Assembly (NCBI GenBank): GCA_013115135.1
Contig: JABANP010000018.1
Location: forward strand, 186,001-250,000
Reading direction: 5' to 3'
Source of the DNA: Perkinsus olseni
Taxonomy: Eukaryota; Perkinsozoa; Perkinsida; Perkinsidae
Length of the DNA stretch: 64,000 bases
The translations under genes were made by a program, and so were the position numbers. Positions 33,901-41,774 of this stretch are shown one piece after another. Every line of letters starts with the position of its first letter. The stretch's first letter is position 1. The notes below the pieces were generated by a model that saw only the letters and a program-made list of their open reading frames with translations, searched no databases and was not told the DNA's origin.

Positions 33901-36900
33901 TCCCTCCCGCCTTCCATCAGGCGGGACAGCACGTCGCTGAGTTGATTGTGACGCCCATTGACATGGCAAAGCGTCACACCTCCTTCGGGGAAGTCACCCA
34001 GGTCAGACAACCAAGACAGCCAACGCTTATCACGGGTAGTACACGGCTTCAGAGTATAGGAATTCCTGGCCAACATTCTACCCAACGTCGCCGTAGAATC
34101 GGTCATAGCAACCAGCCTCCCGACATCCTGCCGACCAGCGTCCTCCGAGAGATTATCAAGAACGTCGGACGCGCCGCCAGAGCGGTACAGACACTCCAGT
34201 ATCCTATGTCGCCATGCAAAGAGAGCTTTACAAATGGCATAGAGCTCACGGTCGCTGATGTCATACCGACGCTCAGCACGACTCCACTTGTGCATCCATA
34301 AAGCTACCACCAAGCCCTTCTGGGACAACCAGTCGGAGTCCATCGGGACCTCACCCGCGCCGAAGCTCTCCAAGAAGACCCGCCTGTCGAGAAGGTACAG
34401 GGTAGCGGCTCCGGCCACAGGGCTCGCATCCGAGGTAACGACGAACTGTGTGTACGGCGTAGAGTCCTCCGAGCGATGGAAGCCGATGAGGCCCCCCGAG
34501 ATGCCTCCCGCAAGACGACGCCAGGCGAGGTCGTGGTCGGGAGTCCAAGGTAACTTGGCAGACTTCCTCGCACCGGCCGCAGTCATCCGTCCAATCATGT
34601 CCGTAAATGGGGCTGTGAGATGCGACAGAGAGCCTTCGACACCCGAAACGGCCGGATTCCACAAGTTGCGACAATACTGGGCCACCCCCAACTTCACCCG
34701 CAACCCCCGCAGAGTCGTTGGCGGTTGGGCTAACACGGACCGCAATTCAGCCAGCGCAGAGTCGGACACCGTGTAACCTTGGGGAGTAAGGTGAAGACCC
34801 ACGAAATCGATCTCAGAAGCCGGAAGTTTCACCTTGTGTGGAGGGACCTCCCCCCCAACCACCCGGATAGCGTGCAAGACGGCCGCCAATATCCGCGAGC
34901 ACGTCTCGCGCACTGGATGCCACACCAACACGTCGTCGACATAGACCAGTAGGAATTTAGCAACCTCGGGGAGCGCCGTATCCAGCAGATTCCAGAAGGC
35001 CCAGCTCCACCAGAAGGACGCGTTACACCATCCCATGACCATCGAGCGATGAACCCCATAGCGGACAGACCCGTCCGCTCCCCAGAAGGAAAAGCCGAAG
35101 TATCGCTCGTCCTCGGGACCATAACGTAGCATGAAATACGCATCCTTCACATCAATGGACCCAAACCATGCACCCGCGCCAACCGAGTCAATGCCCTCGG
35201 ATATGGGCACTTGGTAACCGGCCCAGGTAGACTCCAATGGTGCGCAGCACTCGTTGACCGGACGGTGATCAAGAACCAGGCGGTAGTGCTTCTGGACGTT
35301 CTCCGCCGTCAACTGTGCCGGATCCGAGATGGCGGGAGCGCTATCCTTGGGAACCACGAATGCCGGGACCACCCAATACTTCCCTTCACGCACTCGACCC
35401 TCGCTCAGGACCTCCACATGCCCTGCCGCAGTGAGCTTGTCAACGAGAAGAGACATGGCCCTGCGCTCCACAGGGCCACAGGGATATGGTCTCCTTCTGG
35501 GAGGAGGAGTAGCGGTGGCGGACATCTTCACCCTCACCGTGGGCCACGACCAGCCCTCAAGGCGTCGCTCAATCTCTTCATCCGAAGGAACCTCGCACCC
35601 GCCGCCCCGCATGACCAGACCCAGACCTCCGTCACCACGGTGAATGGCACCATGATCAGGGCCATGAAGGGGAAAGTCTGCACCCAAGACGTGGCTCCTG
35701 AATAGGCCTTGTGATCCAAGGATATCTCCCCGCAGCCTGGCCATGGTGGATGACCCTAACAGGACGACGCCGCATCGCAGCAACTCATTGAGTTCCGCGG
35801 TGTCCGCGACGTGGACAAGGAGATTGAAATTGTGAGCCTTCCCCTCTGTGTCTTTAACCGTCACCGGAATGGACGCGGTCGAGTCCAGGCGAACAGACTC
35901 AGCGCCGTTAACCGATCCCACCGTCACAGGAGACGTCAAAGGACTAACGTCTATGACCCCCAGCCGGGAAAGTGTGTTCCGCGAGACCACACTGAAGTCC
36001 GATCCGGTATCCAACAGCAGACCCACATGCTCACCGCCGGACTCGGCGCGAACCCACATTGCTCCCTTGTTGGTGGCCATGAACGTCCCAGCAGACCGAG
36101 CCTTGTCCTGGGATTGGTCCTCACCTCGCGGCCCCTTCTTACTCTTGTACCAGGCGGGCACAATGGCGGCATTCGCAGGATTCTGCCAGCAGCGGTCATC
36201 ATTGTGCTTGTCGAAACCGGGCAGCTTGTGCTCCGCGCAATAGCGGCAGTGCCGCTTGCCGGAGCGCTTGTCCTTGGGTTCGGCCGCCGCGCCAGAGTCT
36301 GGCACCTGCCCTTCCCGGTTGGCAACCGGCTCCGTCCTTTCCGGCCTAGACGGGCCCTTAGACCGCGTCGGACCACCACCAGCACCACCTCCCTTACGCT
36401 CGGTCGCAGGAGCAGTGCGACGAGCTTCGATGTACAGTGCCGCCTCGCGAGCCTCCTCGAAGGTCAGGGTACTCAGCCGGAAACTCAGACTGGCCTCAAG
36501 GTTATCGCGTATGTCAGGGCGTAGACCCCTCACCAGGCGAGCCACGATCAGCGATGGCGCGAGGGCTGTGCCAGTCACACGAGCAAACAGCTGCGCCTCC
36601 ATGCGAACTCTGGACGCGTAAGCGTCGACCGTGTCTCCCTCGCCCATCTGCAGATGCTCCCAACGGATAGTAGCCGACGCCGATGTCTCAGTGCAACCAA
36701 AACGCCGATCCATGGCCTGCCAGAAGCTGGCCAGCGTTATGTCGCCTTCAATCTCCGCCGACAGACTCGACCGCAAAGCCGGCGATAGGTTGCGGAACAG
36801 GAACACGAGCAATTCGTCGCTACCCAGCTTATAGAAGCGACCCGTCGTCTCGATATTCCTTCTCAAGGCGACGTACGGGAGTGCCGCCGTGGGACCATCC

Positions 36901-38970
36901 CAAGGCACCGTCACCTCAAGAGGAATCTTGTCCACGTTGTACCTGGGCCCGCCGGACCCAACGATGCCGACGGAGGGGGCCACTTGCGCGTGGTCTCCTC
37001 TGCGAGGAGCCTCGAGTGCAAGCTGAGGGCCGACCGCGACGAAGGAGAGTTGCCTTGTGACCTCCCTCTCGAGAGCGCGCTCACTTCCAAGGCCCACAAT
37101 CCTTGCCAGGCGCAGGGCCTGCTTAGTCGAGGACGTGGATAGGAAAGCGGCTACCGACATGGCAAGGGAATCATCAACACCAGCCACCATGCCGACGTAG
37201 AACAGCTCCTGGAAAGTCCACCTTGCTATCGCCGCCGGAGACAAGTCAGGCTCCTCCGCCGCACGAGCGCGAACGGCTTCTACAAGTCCGGCTGACCAAC
37301 GGACAAGCACTGGGTGTACATTGGCCTCGACCTGCAGAGTCCGAAACTCAGTCACGTTTGCGTCGATGAAGTCCTCTGCCGGTACGGGATAGTCGTCGGA
37401 GTCGACGTCAAGCACCAACAAGTCCGACTTGTAGGAGGCGATGTGAGAAAACAGACCGTCTTGCTTTCTAATCAGTGTAGCCAGGTCACTCGGACCACTA
37501 GAACTCAAGTCCGGAACTACTGATGATTGTAGGTCAGCCATAGAGGCATTAGCCTCAACCATTAGAAAGCGTGACAATCGTACTGAATAACAACATTTCC
37601 CAAACGAAAACAAACATCCCCAGTTCAGTATGATTACGAGTGATGAGCCGTAATAGCGGGATCGAAGATATCGATCCAAAAACGCATGCACACACGCATG
37701 CGCAGTGTCTCCCCGTGTCCCCTACGGGGAAAGTAAAAAACGGGGGGAGAGAAGTAGAGAACCCCAGAAAACAGAGTGGAGAGTAAGAGAGCGTGTCTCC
37801 AGACGCATGCACACACGCATGCGCAAAATGTCCCCCGTGACACCTACGGGGGACAGTAAAAGTAAGAGTGAGTGGGGAAGCGAATAACTAGGCGCCTAGG
37901 TCAACGAACGCGACAGTAGTGCTCGTGTGCGAGGACCCTGTATTTTACGTTGCCTCGCAGGCTGCAAGACATGGAGCGTACTGTTGTCGAGTACAAAGAG
38001 AAGATAGACAACCTCACAAAGGCCAATGTAAGAGCCTGAAACACTAGCACTATGCTGACAGTCACCTTAGGAATCCCTACGGGAGATTGTATCGGGTCTA
38101 GAGAGGGACTTAGCCGATTCCAACAGTCGTAATGCTGATTTACAGCGGTCATTGGAGGAATCCCAGAGAAGAGAGAGGGACAAGAGCGTTGAAGTGGAGC
38201 TGCTGGAAGTAGTACTCGGGCATCTAGGGGAGTGTCCGGGATGGGTGCCGCCGTGTCAGGCCGATCTGCAGAGGGTCACGCAAGACTTAGCAGCCCATCT
38301 GTCCGAGGCATCATCTTTGCGCAATCAAGTGGAGGAACTATCCCCAATGGCACAAGGGATACACGACAGCGAGGTCAAAGAAAGACGTAATAATAACAAT
38401 GGCCGGCAGGCAACGTAGCGTTGTTCAGCCTGCTGCTGCATACTCCTTGGGCTCAGGTTTAGTATCCCTACTGTGCCGCCATAGAGTACTCCTCCTACGT
38501 GCCCAGCATCGACTAGCATCTCAGACTAAACGATACACTGCATTCGTGGAGAAGATAGCTGATCTCACTAGGGGAATCTGTGGAGCCAATCTCGGTGAGT
38601 TCACCCTCTAGCAGCGTGATAGGATACACTCAGTGATAGTAGGTATTAGTGTGGGCTTGGATGAGCTACAGACGGAAGTATCGTCCATGCGTCAAGAGAT
38701 GTTGGAAGCCCGAATCACTTTACAGCAGTCCCATAATGATGTAAGATGATAGCCAGGACTTGAATGAGTATGCTGCTGGCCAGAAGGTGCAGCTCGATGA
38801 GGAGAGTATATTGACGATGAGCCAACGGCATGCAGAGGAGGCTGCAACATGGGAAGCAGAGCGTCAACAGCATCTACAGGCAGCAGTGGCATGGTTGGAG
38901 CAAAAGAAGGCATTTGAGAAGAAGAAAGATAGGATGGAAGGAGGAAAAGAAGAAGTTATTGAAAGACATT
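30921..38970 (+). CDS. Coiled-coil protein gene, interrupted by an intronic retrotransposon
   Basis: Exon 1 (30921-30982) starts MNSDLEAELDALRRESELLD and ends at a GTAAGG donor. Coding-like exons follow at about 31170-31270 and 31352-31413, then one ending at 31551. The next exon starts at 37961, beyond the element at 31556-37915. It reads LQDMERTVVEYKEKIDNLTK and is followed by a long heptad-rich exon (about 38071-38390, SLREIVSGLERDLADSNSRN) and others to TAG at 38968-38970 (KEEVIERH). The protein is mainly coiled coil with many E, K, Q and R; no other domain is seen. Removing the element and one copy of its 4-base target leaves a 45-nt GT-AG intron, like its neighbours. A scaffold or cytoskeletal role would be a guess. 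Small exons and the C-terminal end are uncertain. Confidence 0.5.
31556..31998 (-). repeat. 3' LTR of the retrotransposon
   Basis: 443 bp, TGTAGCC to CGACA. Within it lie two blocks, each an alternating purine-pyrimidine tract (near 31763 and 31884) followed by a CCCCGT/ACGGGG-type hairpin. It also carries the same gag start codon region as the 5' LTR. Differences from the 5' LTR are scattered substitutions and short run-length changes. Confidence 0.9.
31979..33286 (-). CDS. Retrotransposon integrase core frame
   Basis: About 435 codons. It holds the DDE catalytic core of a retroviral-type integrase: the first Asp in HVALDHGF, the second in LSITADNAIASNEY and the Glu in NGAAERRVGLAKE, followed by a basic C-terminal region. 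Its stop lies inside the 3' LTR. The frame has no ATG near its start, and upstream it is closed by a TAG. It overlaps the end of the gag-pol frame in the +1 phase (33258 to about 33293), so it must be made by frameshifting or be the result of an indel. Integrase inserts the element DNA into the host genome. Confidence 0.85.
   Translation of the reverse strand: MASSRETRGKHVALDHGFPSPTWMPPSDPNHKAFVCAVCLSTGFSMLSPVRSTSTEHTMEFLLKSWVPLAGLPLSITADNAIASNEYRASLLAFGVRVCRVASFSPWANGAAERRVGLAKERMAFLRLPWDTALPWVQLQLNSTPGSSGASPALLMFGTELRTPSSVAAEMLLPTSGADGSEALSDSPDAPAMVRQIIDQVVGRVRRLTVSKHSKDALRRYSSTPGRVPNDGEKVVWRRPGCIPVEGTARLVQGPHTEGSPFVYLNNVLGQVVVIEPEGTTTPGKAVPVSAVHLESRKSLVDRTRPTLASEGSIDFRSLKEKDVVLCRLTDGLDALAEVVSDGVTNGLVHVLEPVDAAGLTFKRVWIHLVDGDFRFADSCPAGCGSVLRSVEKVIAKVSLTAKGSLRQSSRRDLVAAGYPLSELSEWGGVSRSLT
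31999..32010 (-). other. Polypurine tract of the retrotransposon
   Basis: On the minus strand AATGGGGGGGCG lies directly before the TGTCG start of the 3' LTR. This is where plus-strand DNA synthesis would be primed. Confidence 0.65.
33258..37691 (-). CDS. Retrotransposon Gag-PR-RT-RNase H-integrase zinc-finger polyprotein
   Basis: A single frame of up to 1477 codons. The likely start is the Met at 37560-37562 (MVEANASMADL), which lies inside the 5' LTR, so the first 29 codons are LTR sequence. In order: a Gag region, a zinc knuckle CxxC...H...C (RHCRYCAEHK, about 36240), the protease active site LLLDTGSDFSVV (35998-36012), reverse transcriptase with YVDD at about 34932-34943, RNase H (VTSDASPVAG, about 34430), and the HHCC zinc finger of integrase (near 33340-33460, SCDQCLEVKRG). 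The frame ends at TAA 33258-33260 and overlaps the integrase core frame. Enzymatic residues look complete. Products would package and copy the element RNA in cytoplasmic particles. Confidence 0.9.
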   Translation of the reverse strand: MHAFLDRYLRSRYYGSSLVIILNWGCLFSFGKCCYSVRLSRFLMVEANASMADLQSSVVPDLSSSGPSDLATLIRKQDGLFSHIASYKSDLLVLDVDSDDYPVPAEDFIDANVTEFRTLQVEANVHPVLVRWSAGLVEAVRARAAEEPDLSPAAIARWTFQELFYVGMVAGVDDSLAMSVAAFLSTSSTKQALRLARIVGLGSERALEREVTRQLSFVAVGPQLALEAPRRGDHAQVAPSVGIVGSGGPRYNVDKIPLEVTVPWDGPTAALPYVALRRNIETTGRFYKLGSDELLVFLFRNLSPALRSSLSAEIEGDITLASFWQAMDRRFGCTETSASATIRWEHLQMGEGDTVDAYASRVRMEAQLFARVTGTALAPSLIVARLVRGLRPDIRDNLEASLSFRLSTLTFEEAREAALYIEARRTAPATERKGGGAGGGPTRSKGPSRPERTEPVANREGQVPDSGAAAEPKDKRSGKRHCRYCAEHKLPGFDKHNDDRCWQNPANAAIVPAWYKSKKGPRGEDQSQDKARSAGTFMATNKGAMWVRAESGGEHVGLLLDTGSDFSVVSRNTLSRLGVIDVSPLTSPVTVGSVNGAESVRLDSTASIPVTVKDTEGKAHNFNLLVHVADTAELNELLRCGVVLLGSSTMARLRGDILGSQGLFRSHVLGADFPLHGPDHGAIHRGDGGLGLVMRGGGCEVPSDEEIERRLEGWSWPTVRVKMSATATPPPRRRPYPCGPVERRAMSLLVDKLTAAGHVEVLSEGRVREGKYWVVPAFVVPKDSAPAISDPAQLTAENVQKHYRLVLDHRPVNECCAPLESTWAGYQVPISEGIDSVGAGAWFGSIDVKDAYFMLRYGPEDERYFGFSFWGADGSVRYGVHRSMVMGWCNASFWWSWAFWNLLDTALPEVAKFLLVYVDDVLVWHPVRETCSRILAAVLHAIRVVGGEVPPHKVKLPASEIDFVGLHLTPQGYTVSDSALAELRSVLAQPPTTLRGLRVKLGVAQYCRNLWNPAVSGVEGSLSHLTAPFTDMIGRMTAAGARKSAKLPWTPDHDLAWRRLAGGISGGLIGFHRSEDSTPYTQFVVTSDASPVAGAATLYLLDRRVFLESFGAGEVPMDSDWLSQKGLVVALWMHKWSRAERRYDISDRELYAICKALFAWRHRILECLYRSGGASDVLDNLSEDAGRQDVGRLVAMTDSTATLGRMLARNSYTLKPCTTRDKRWLSWLSDLGDFPEGGVTLCHVNGRHNQLSDVLSRLMEGGREFLPEGHPKPVALVAPEGSTDGEGESARGESAGLVSPSGTADVDLEKVSGFVVESQSKDGSTLVFGAALMAWVEHFCAGAALPASAAEALEMGLVEWNSGVTVFKEATVAGPSWALVVPDTPMEEYVGVLSLNYEPKWSVRQWLLFVFHDVALHPGAEAVRETMFPRFWWPGSSGDVSRWVQSCDQCLEVKRGTRLKSIPAVRVARGLVARDER
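37476..37915 (-). repeat. 5' LTR of the retrotransposon
   Basis: 440 bp, carrying promoter and the start of the gag frame. Just inside it (37475 downwards on the minus strand) the sequence is CTGATTAGAAAGC, coding for Gag. It does not begin TGG, so a standard tRNA-complementary primer-binding site is not visible. Confidence 0.9.
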
Positions 38971-39187
38971 AGTGATCTGTAGGCCGTCGATAGGGCCTTG
39001 AAGGTGTTCCTTATCATAGTCATCACTCTCAGGAAGAGTAGTGCTGCTGCTCCAGCTTCTGGAGGGAGACAGGTAGGTTCCGCACAATCTCGAGCCCACA
39101 TCATTGAACGGTACATAACCCTCGTCAGATGTTGCAAGTCCCCAAACGTAGTCATATACGGAAGCCTCTAGCGCCGACACTTCACCA

Positions 39188-40290
39188 ATGCGTACGAGAG
39201 ATACTGCAAGTACAGCGTGGTCAGCTTGTAATGAAGATGATGCTTCGGAAAAATAACGAGATGCATACAGTGTAACAGCAGTACTATTGTCGTTCGGGTT
39301 TATTCATAATGTTATTGTCAGGAACGCCCGTTATGATACAACAACACGGCGACTGTTGTGGTATGTACCAGGTGATATTGGTCCAGGGAGAGGCAGAGGT
39401 GTCCGTATAGAAGATGTTGTAAGTGGATATCAATGTTACTCGGGTGCAGCGTGATATGTGGTGGCATACTCAGATACGTATTGATTTCGGTGTATTAGCT
39501 CGAGCGTATATGTTACATAGACCAATAGGGTACTCGTCTAAACGGAAGAGTGCCTCACTACCTAGCTACAAATGTTTTACTTTATGGACAGCGGAACGAT
39601 CTTATGATTTTTACAGCTCCAATATAAATATAGTAGTAACAGACCGTAGCACCTCGTATGATGCTGCTCATACTAGGTATGTTGCTTCGTCATTGCTTTA
39701 TCAAGACTTTGCACCAATGCCAAGAGAGTGGCCCTGACTCGGTCACAATTCTTCGTAGAGGTTGTTAAGGCTAAAATGGACGAGTACTGTAGGTAGTAAT
39801 GATGATTATACCATTCACTCCTTATACCCTTAATATTCAGAGCTCATAGAACAACTCGTATACGGATGATATTAGATGGTATAGCAAAGGTTACCAGAAG
39901 AGCACGAATCAGTGAGGATACGTAGCCTGTGGATGGACACCGACCACCTCGTAATAATACTAGGAGGGAGTATCCACGGGCAGCTTTCCATTCTCAGATA
40001 CTTCCAGTGATGGTTGAATGTGACATCTTTGCCACGTCACGTTGCATGTAGTATTACCAAGGCTTCAGCCAATCTACCAACAGTCGTACTATTATTGCTT
40101 TAACCCTTTGGATAGTGTTATAGTGGCAATAACCGAATTGGTCCCAGCGGTATTGGGCCGCCCAATCAGAATTGGATTCATACATGCTGGGGAGCTTTTG
40201 CAAACACTGGTAACTCGATTGCTCCACAATAGAAACACAGGTCAGGGCACATCGGACTTGGTTATCGACTTAACAGTCACCACTTGGTGA
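39188..40290 (+). CDS. Unrecognised multi-exon gene
   Basis: Plus-strand exons with strong coding character. A possible start is ATG 39188 (MRTRDTASTAWSAC). The next exon (about 39290-39420) reads FGFIHNVIVRNARYDTTTRR and ends at a GTAAGT donor. The next (from about 39453) reads RDMWWHTQIRIDFGVLARAY and continues past a frame change near 39725 to FFVEVVKAKMDEYC. After an intron ending TTCAG at about 39840 comes RMILDGIAKVTRRARISEDT, then two more exons. The last, from about 40115, reads VIVAITELVPAVLGRPIRIG and ends TTW at TGA 40288-40290. In-frame TAG triplets at these joins are explained by introns ending in TAG. The break near 39725 has no intron I can find. Function unknown. Confidence 0.45.
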
Positions 40291-40451
40291 TCTAGGTTTA
40301 TGATATACCTGCACATACTCATATACAACAAACTGAGAAGATGGACCACTTACTGTATGGTGAGATAGCACAACTCCACTTCCCCTTCCCAGGAGGAGGA
40401 GGCCCCTCCTGCGTTCTTCTGATGTCTACTCCGTATGTCCAGAGATAGCAC

Positions 40452-41651
40452 CTATATTATAATACTCCATACCGTACCAAGGTCCCTCTGTAATACATTA
40501 TCTATCAGCTCCAGCACTTCGTCCTCAGACATGTTAACGTAGTCCCCAGCACCTTCGGGTACCTCACGATTGCATTCCCATACAACAAAGAGCCTGGAAC
40601 AAAATTACTATAGGAATTCACATGTATGCGCACGTACCGATCGTTTTCTTCATAACTTGTCTCAACCCATGATGGTACCGTAGCCATCGGGGCACACTCC
40701 GTCATAGGAAGATAGGGCTTCAAGTCAAGGATCGGTGTACCATCTACTACATCCAAACCCGATATTGTTACTGTACCTACACACCGGATACCATCACAGC
40801 AATACCTTGCTCTTGTTGTTGTGGTATTACCTTTATCGAGATTAACATCATGTAAACGGCATAGAGTGAGGCCTATCGGGTTGGGTCTGTGTGGACTTCT
40901 ACACGCCAATGACCCAACCTTCTTACCAGTAGTGTTACCTTATAATACGTTATACACAGACACGAAATAGAAGATATGACTTACGTGGAGGGGACACTAA
41001 ACCCTTGAGACCATTGAAGTTAGGGGACCTCTTGGCTAGGTTAGTGTTCAGATGGAATACGTAGATAACCCAAACATGTGAGTATCTGATTGTTGTTATT
41101 ATTAATAACCTATACTCTCCATACTCAGCCTACTACCCTTGTAGTCCCTGTAGACAGCTACTAGGATTAGCAGCAGGGCGTATCTCTATAACGCCCTTCG
41201 CTATGTCTGCTACACCACTCTGTCGAGGGGTGTACCATTACGCCTAGGAAAACAGCTCCGGCATGTACCCAATGTATACCTACAACACCAAGAGAACGCT
41301 CTCATGGTGATGGTGATCACAGAGAGCGGTACATGGTATAATCGAGCAGCCTTTCCGTGTTCACCATCGCTGCTACTCGTATCTTTGCCTTGATTATTAT
41401 TGAGTGTGGCCTCTTCAAGCTTCTTCTCTGCCCTTATTCTACCAGTTCTCTCAGCCAATCTCTTCTCAGTTTCATGCGCCAGTAGAGCCTCTAACGTTCT
41501 CACCTATCACTACCTATCACCACCAACCCCTCTTCACCATTAGTAGTACATTATTCTTTAGGGACCCTATTACTCCAGCGGCAAATATAAGGGCCCCTCC
41601 CGCGGCAACGAGCCCTGCCGCTGATGTAGCAGAAGTCGATAGTCGGGTCAT
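40452..41651 (-). CDS. TRMO: tRNA (adenine(37)-N6)-methyltransferase, TRMO/TsaA family
   Basis: TRMO adds the N6-methyl group to threonylcarbamoyl-adenosine 37 of tRNAs, using S-adenosylmethionine. The core is unmistakable: VWVIYVFHLNTNLAKRSPNF (about 41085-41000), then after an intron GSLACRSPHRPNPIGLTLCR (about 40920-40860) and GLDVVDGTPILDLKPYLP (about 40755-40700). The RSPHRPNPIG signature is complete. A 45-nt intron (near 40595-40640) leads to the last exon, ending VLELIDNVLQRDLGTV at TAG 40452-40454. The proposed start at 41649-41651 gives a hydrophobic N-terminus (GLVAAGGALIFAAGVIG), then a charged helix (ETEKRLAERTGRIRAEKKLE). Between about 41160 and 41290 the expected GY...CF..NGTPRQ block appears split over two frames, so there may be a tiny intron or an indel. 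Confidence 0.8.
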
Positions 41652-41774
41652 AGAAGGAATGAGGAACTGTCAGTCTTTATAACCCCTGCACTCGAAATAA
41701 CCACGCTTTGGTTGTATGGTAAATATAGTTGTGGTAATAAGACGTGGGTAAGTAACAGTACGGTCGGAGGGCTA

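Larger units (their letters stand above)
31556..37915 (-). mobile_element. Ty3/gypsy-type LTR retrotransposon, nearly complete, antisense in an intron
   Basis: A 6360-bp element bounded by LTRs of 443 and 440 bp that begin TG and end CA and are about 97% alike by eye. The 4-base target duplication GTAG is at 31552-31555 and 37916-37919. On the minus strand the order is Gag, zinc knuckle, protease, reverse transcriptase, RNase H, integrase, which is the Ty3/gypsy order. Gag to the integrase zinc finger is one open frame; the integrase core is in an overlapping +1 frame. No premature stop was seen, so the copy may be young. It is oriented against its host gene, usual for tolerated intronic insertions. 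Confidence 0.92.

Noticed and set aside
38743..38760. Apparent 16-nt intron GTAAGATGATAGCCAG in the coiled-coil gene
   Set aside because: Extending to the next CCAG (43 nt) keeps the same frame and fits the usual intron size here.
39700..40100. In-frame TAG codons suggesting a reassigned stop
   Set aside because: Each lies at the end of a plausible intron, and transporter, TRMO and SET genes use TAG as a normal stop.
40677..40690. ACCGTAGCCATC, resembling the start of the dinoflagellate/Perkinsus spliced leader
   Set aside because: It matches only about 12 bases and lies antisense within the conserved TRMO coding exon, where its complement codes for APMATVP. No leader-gene context.
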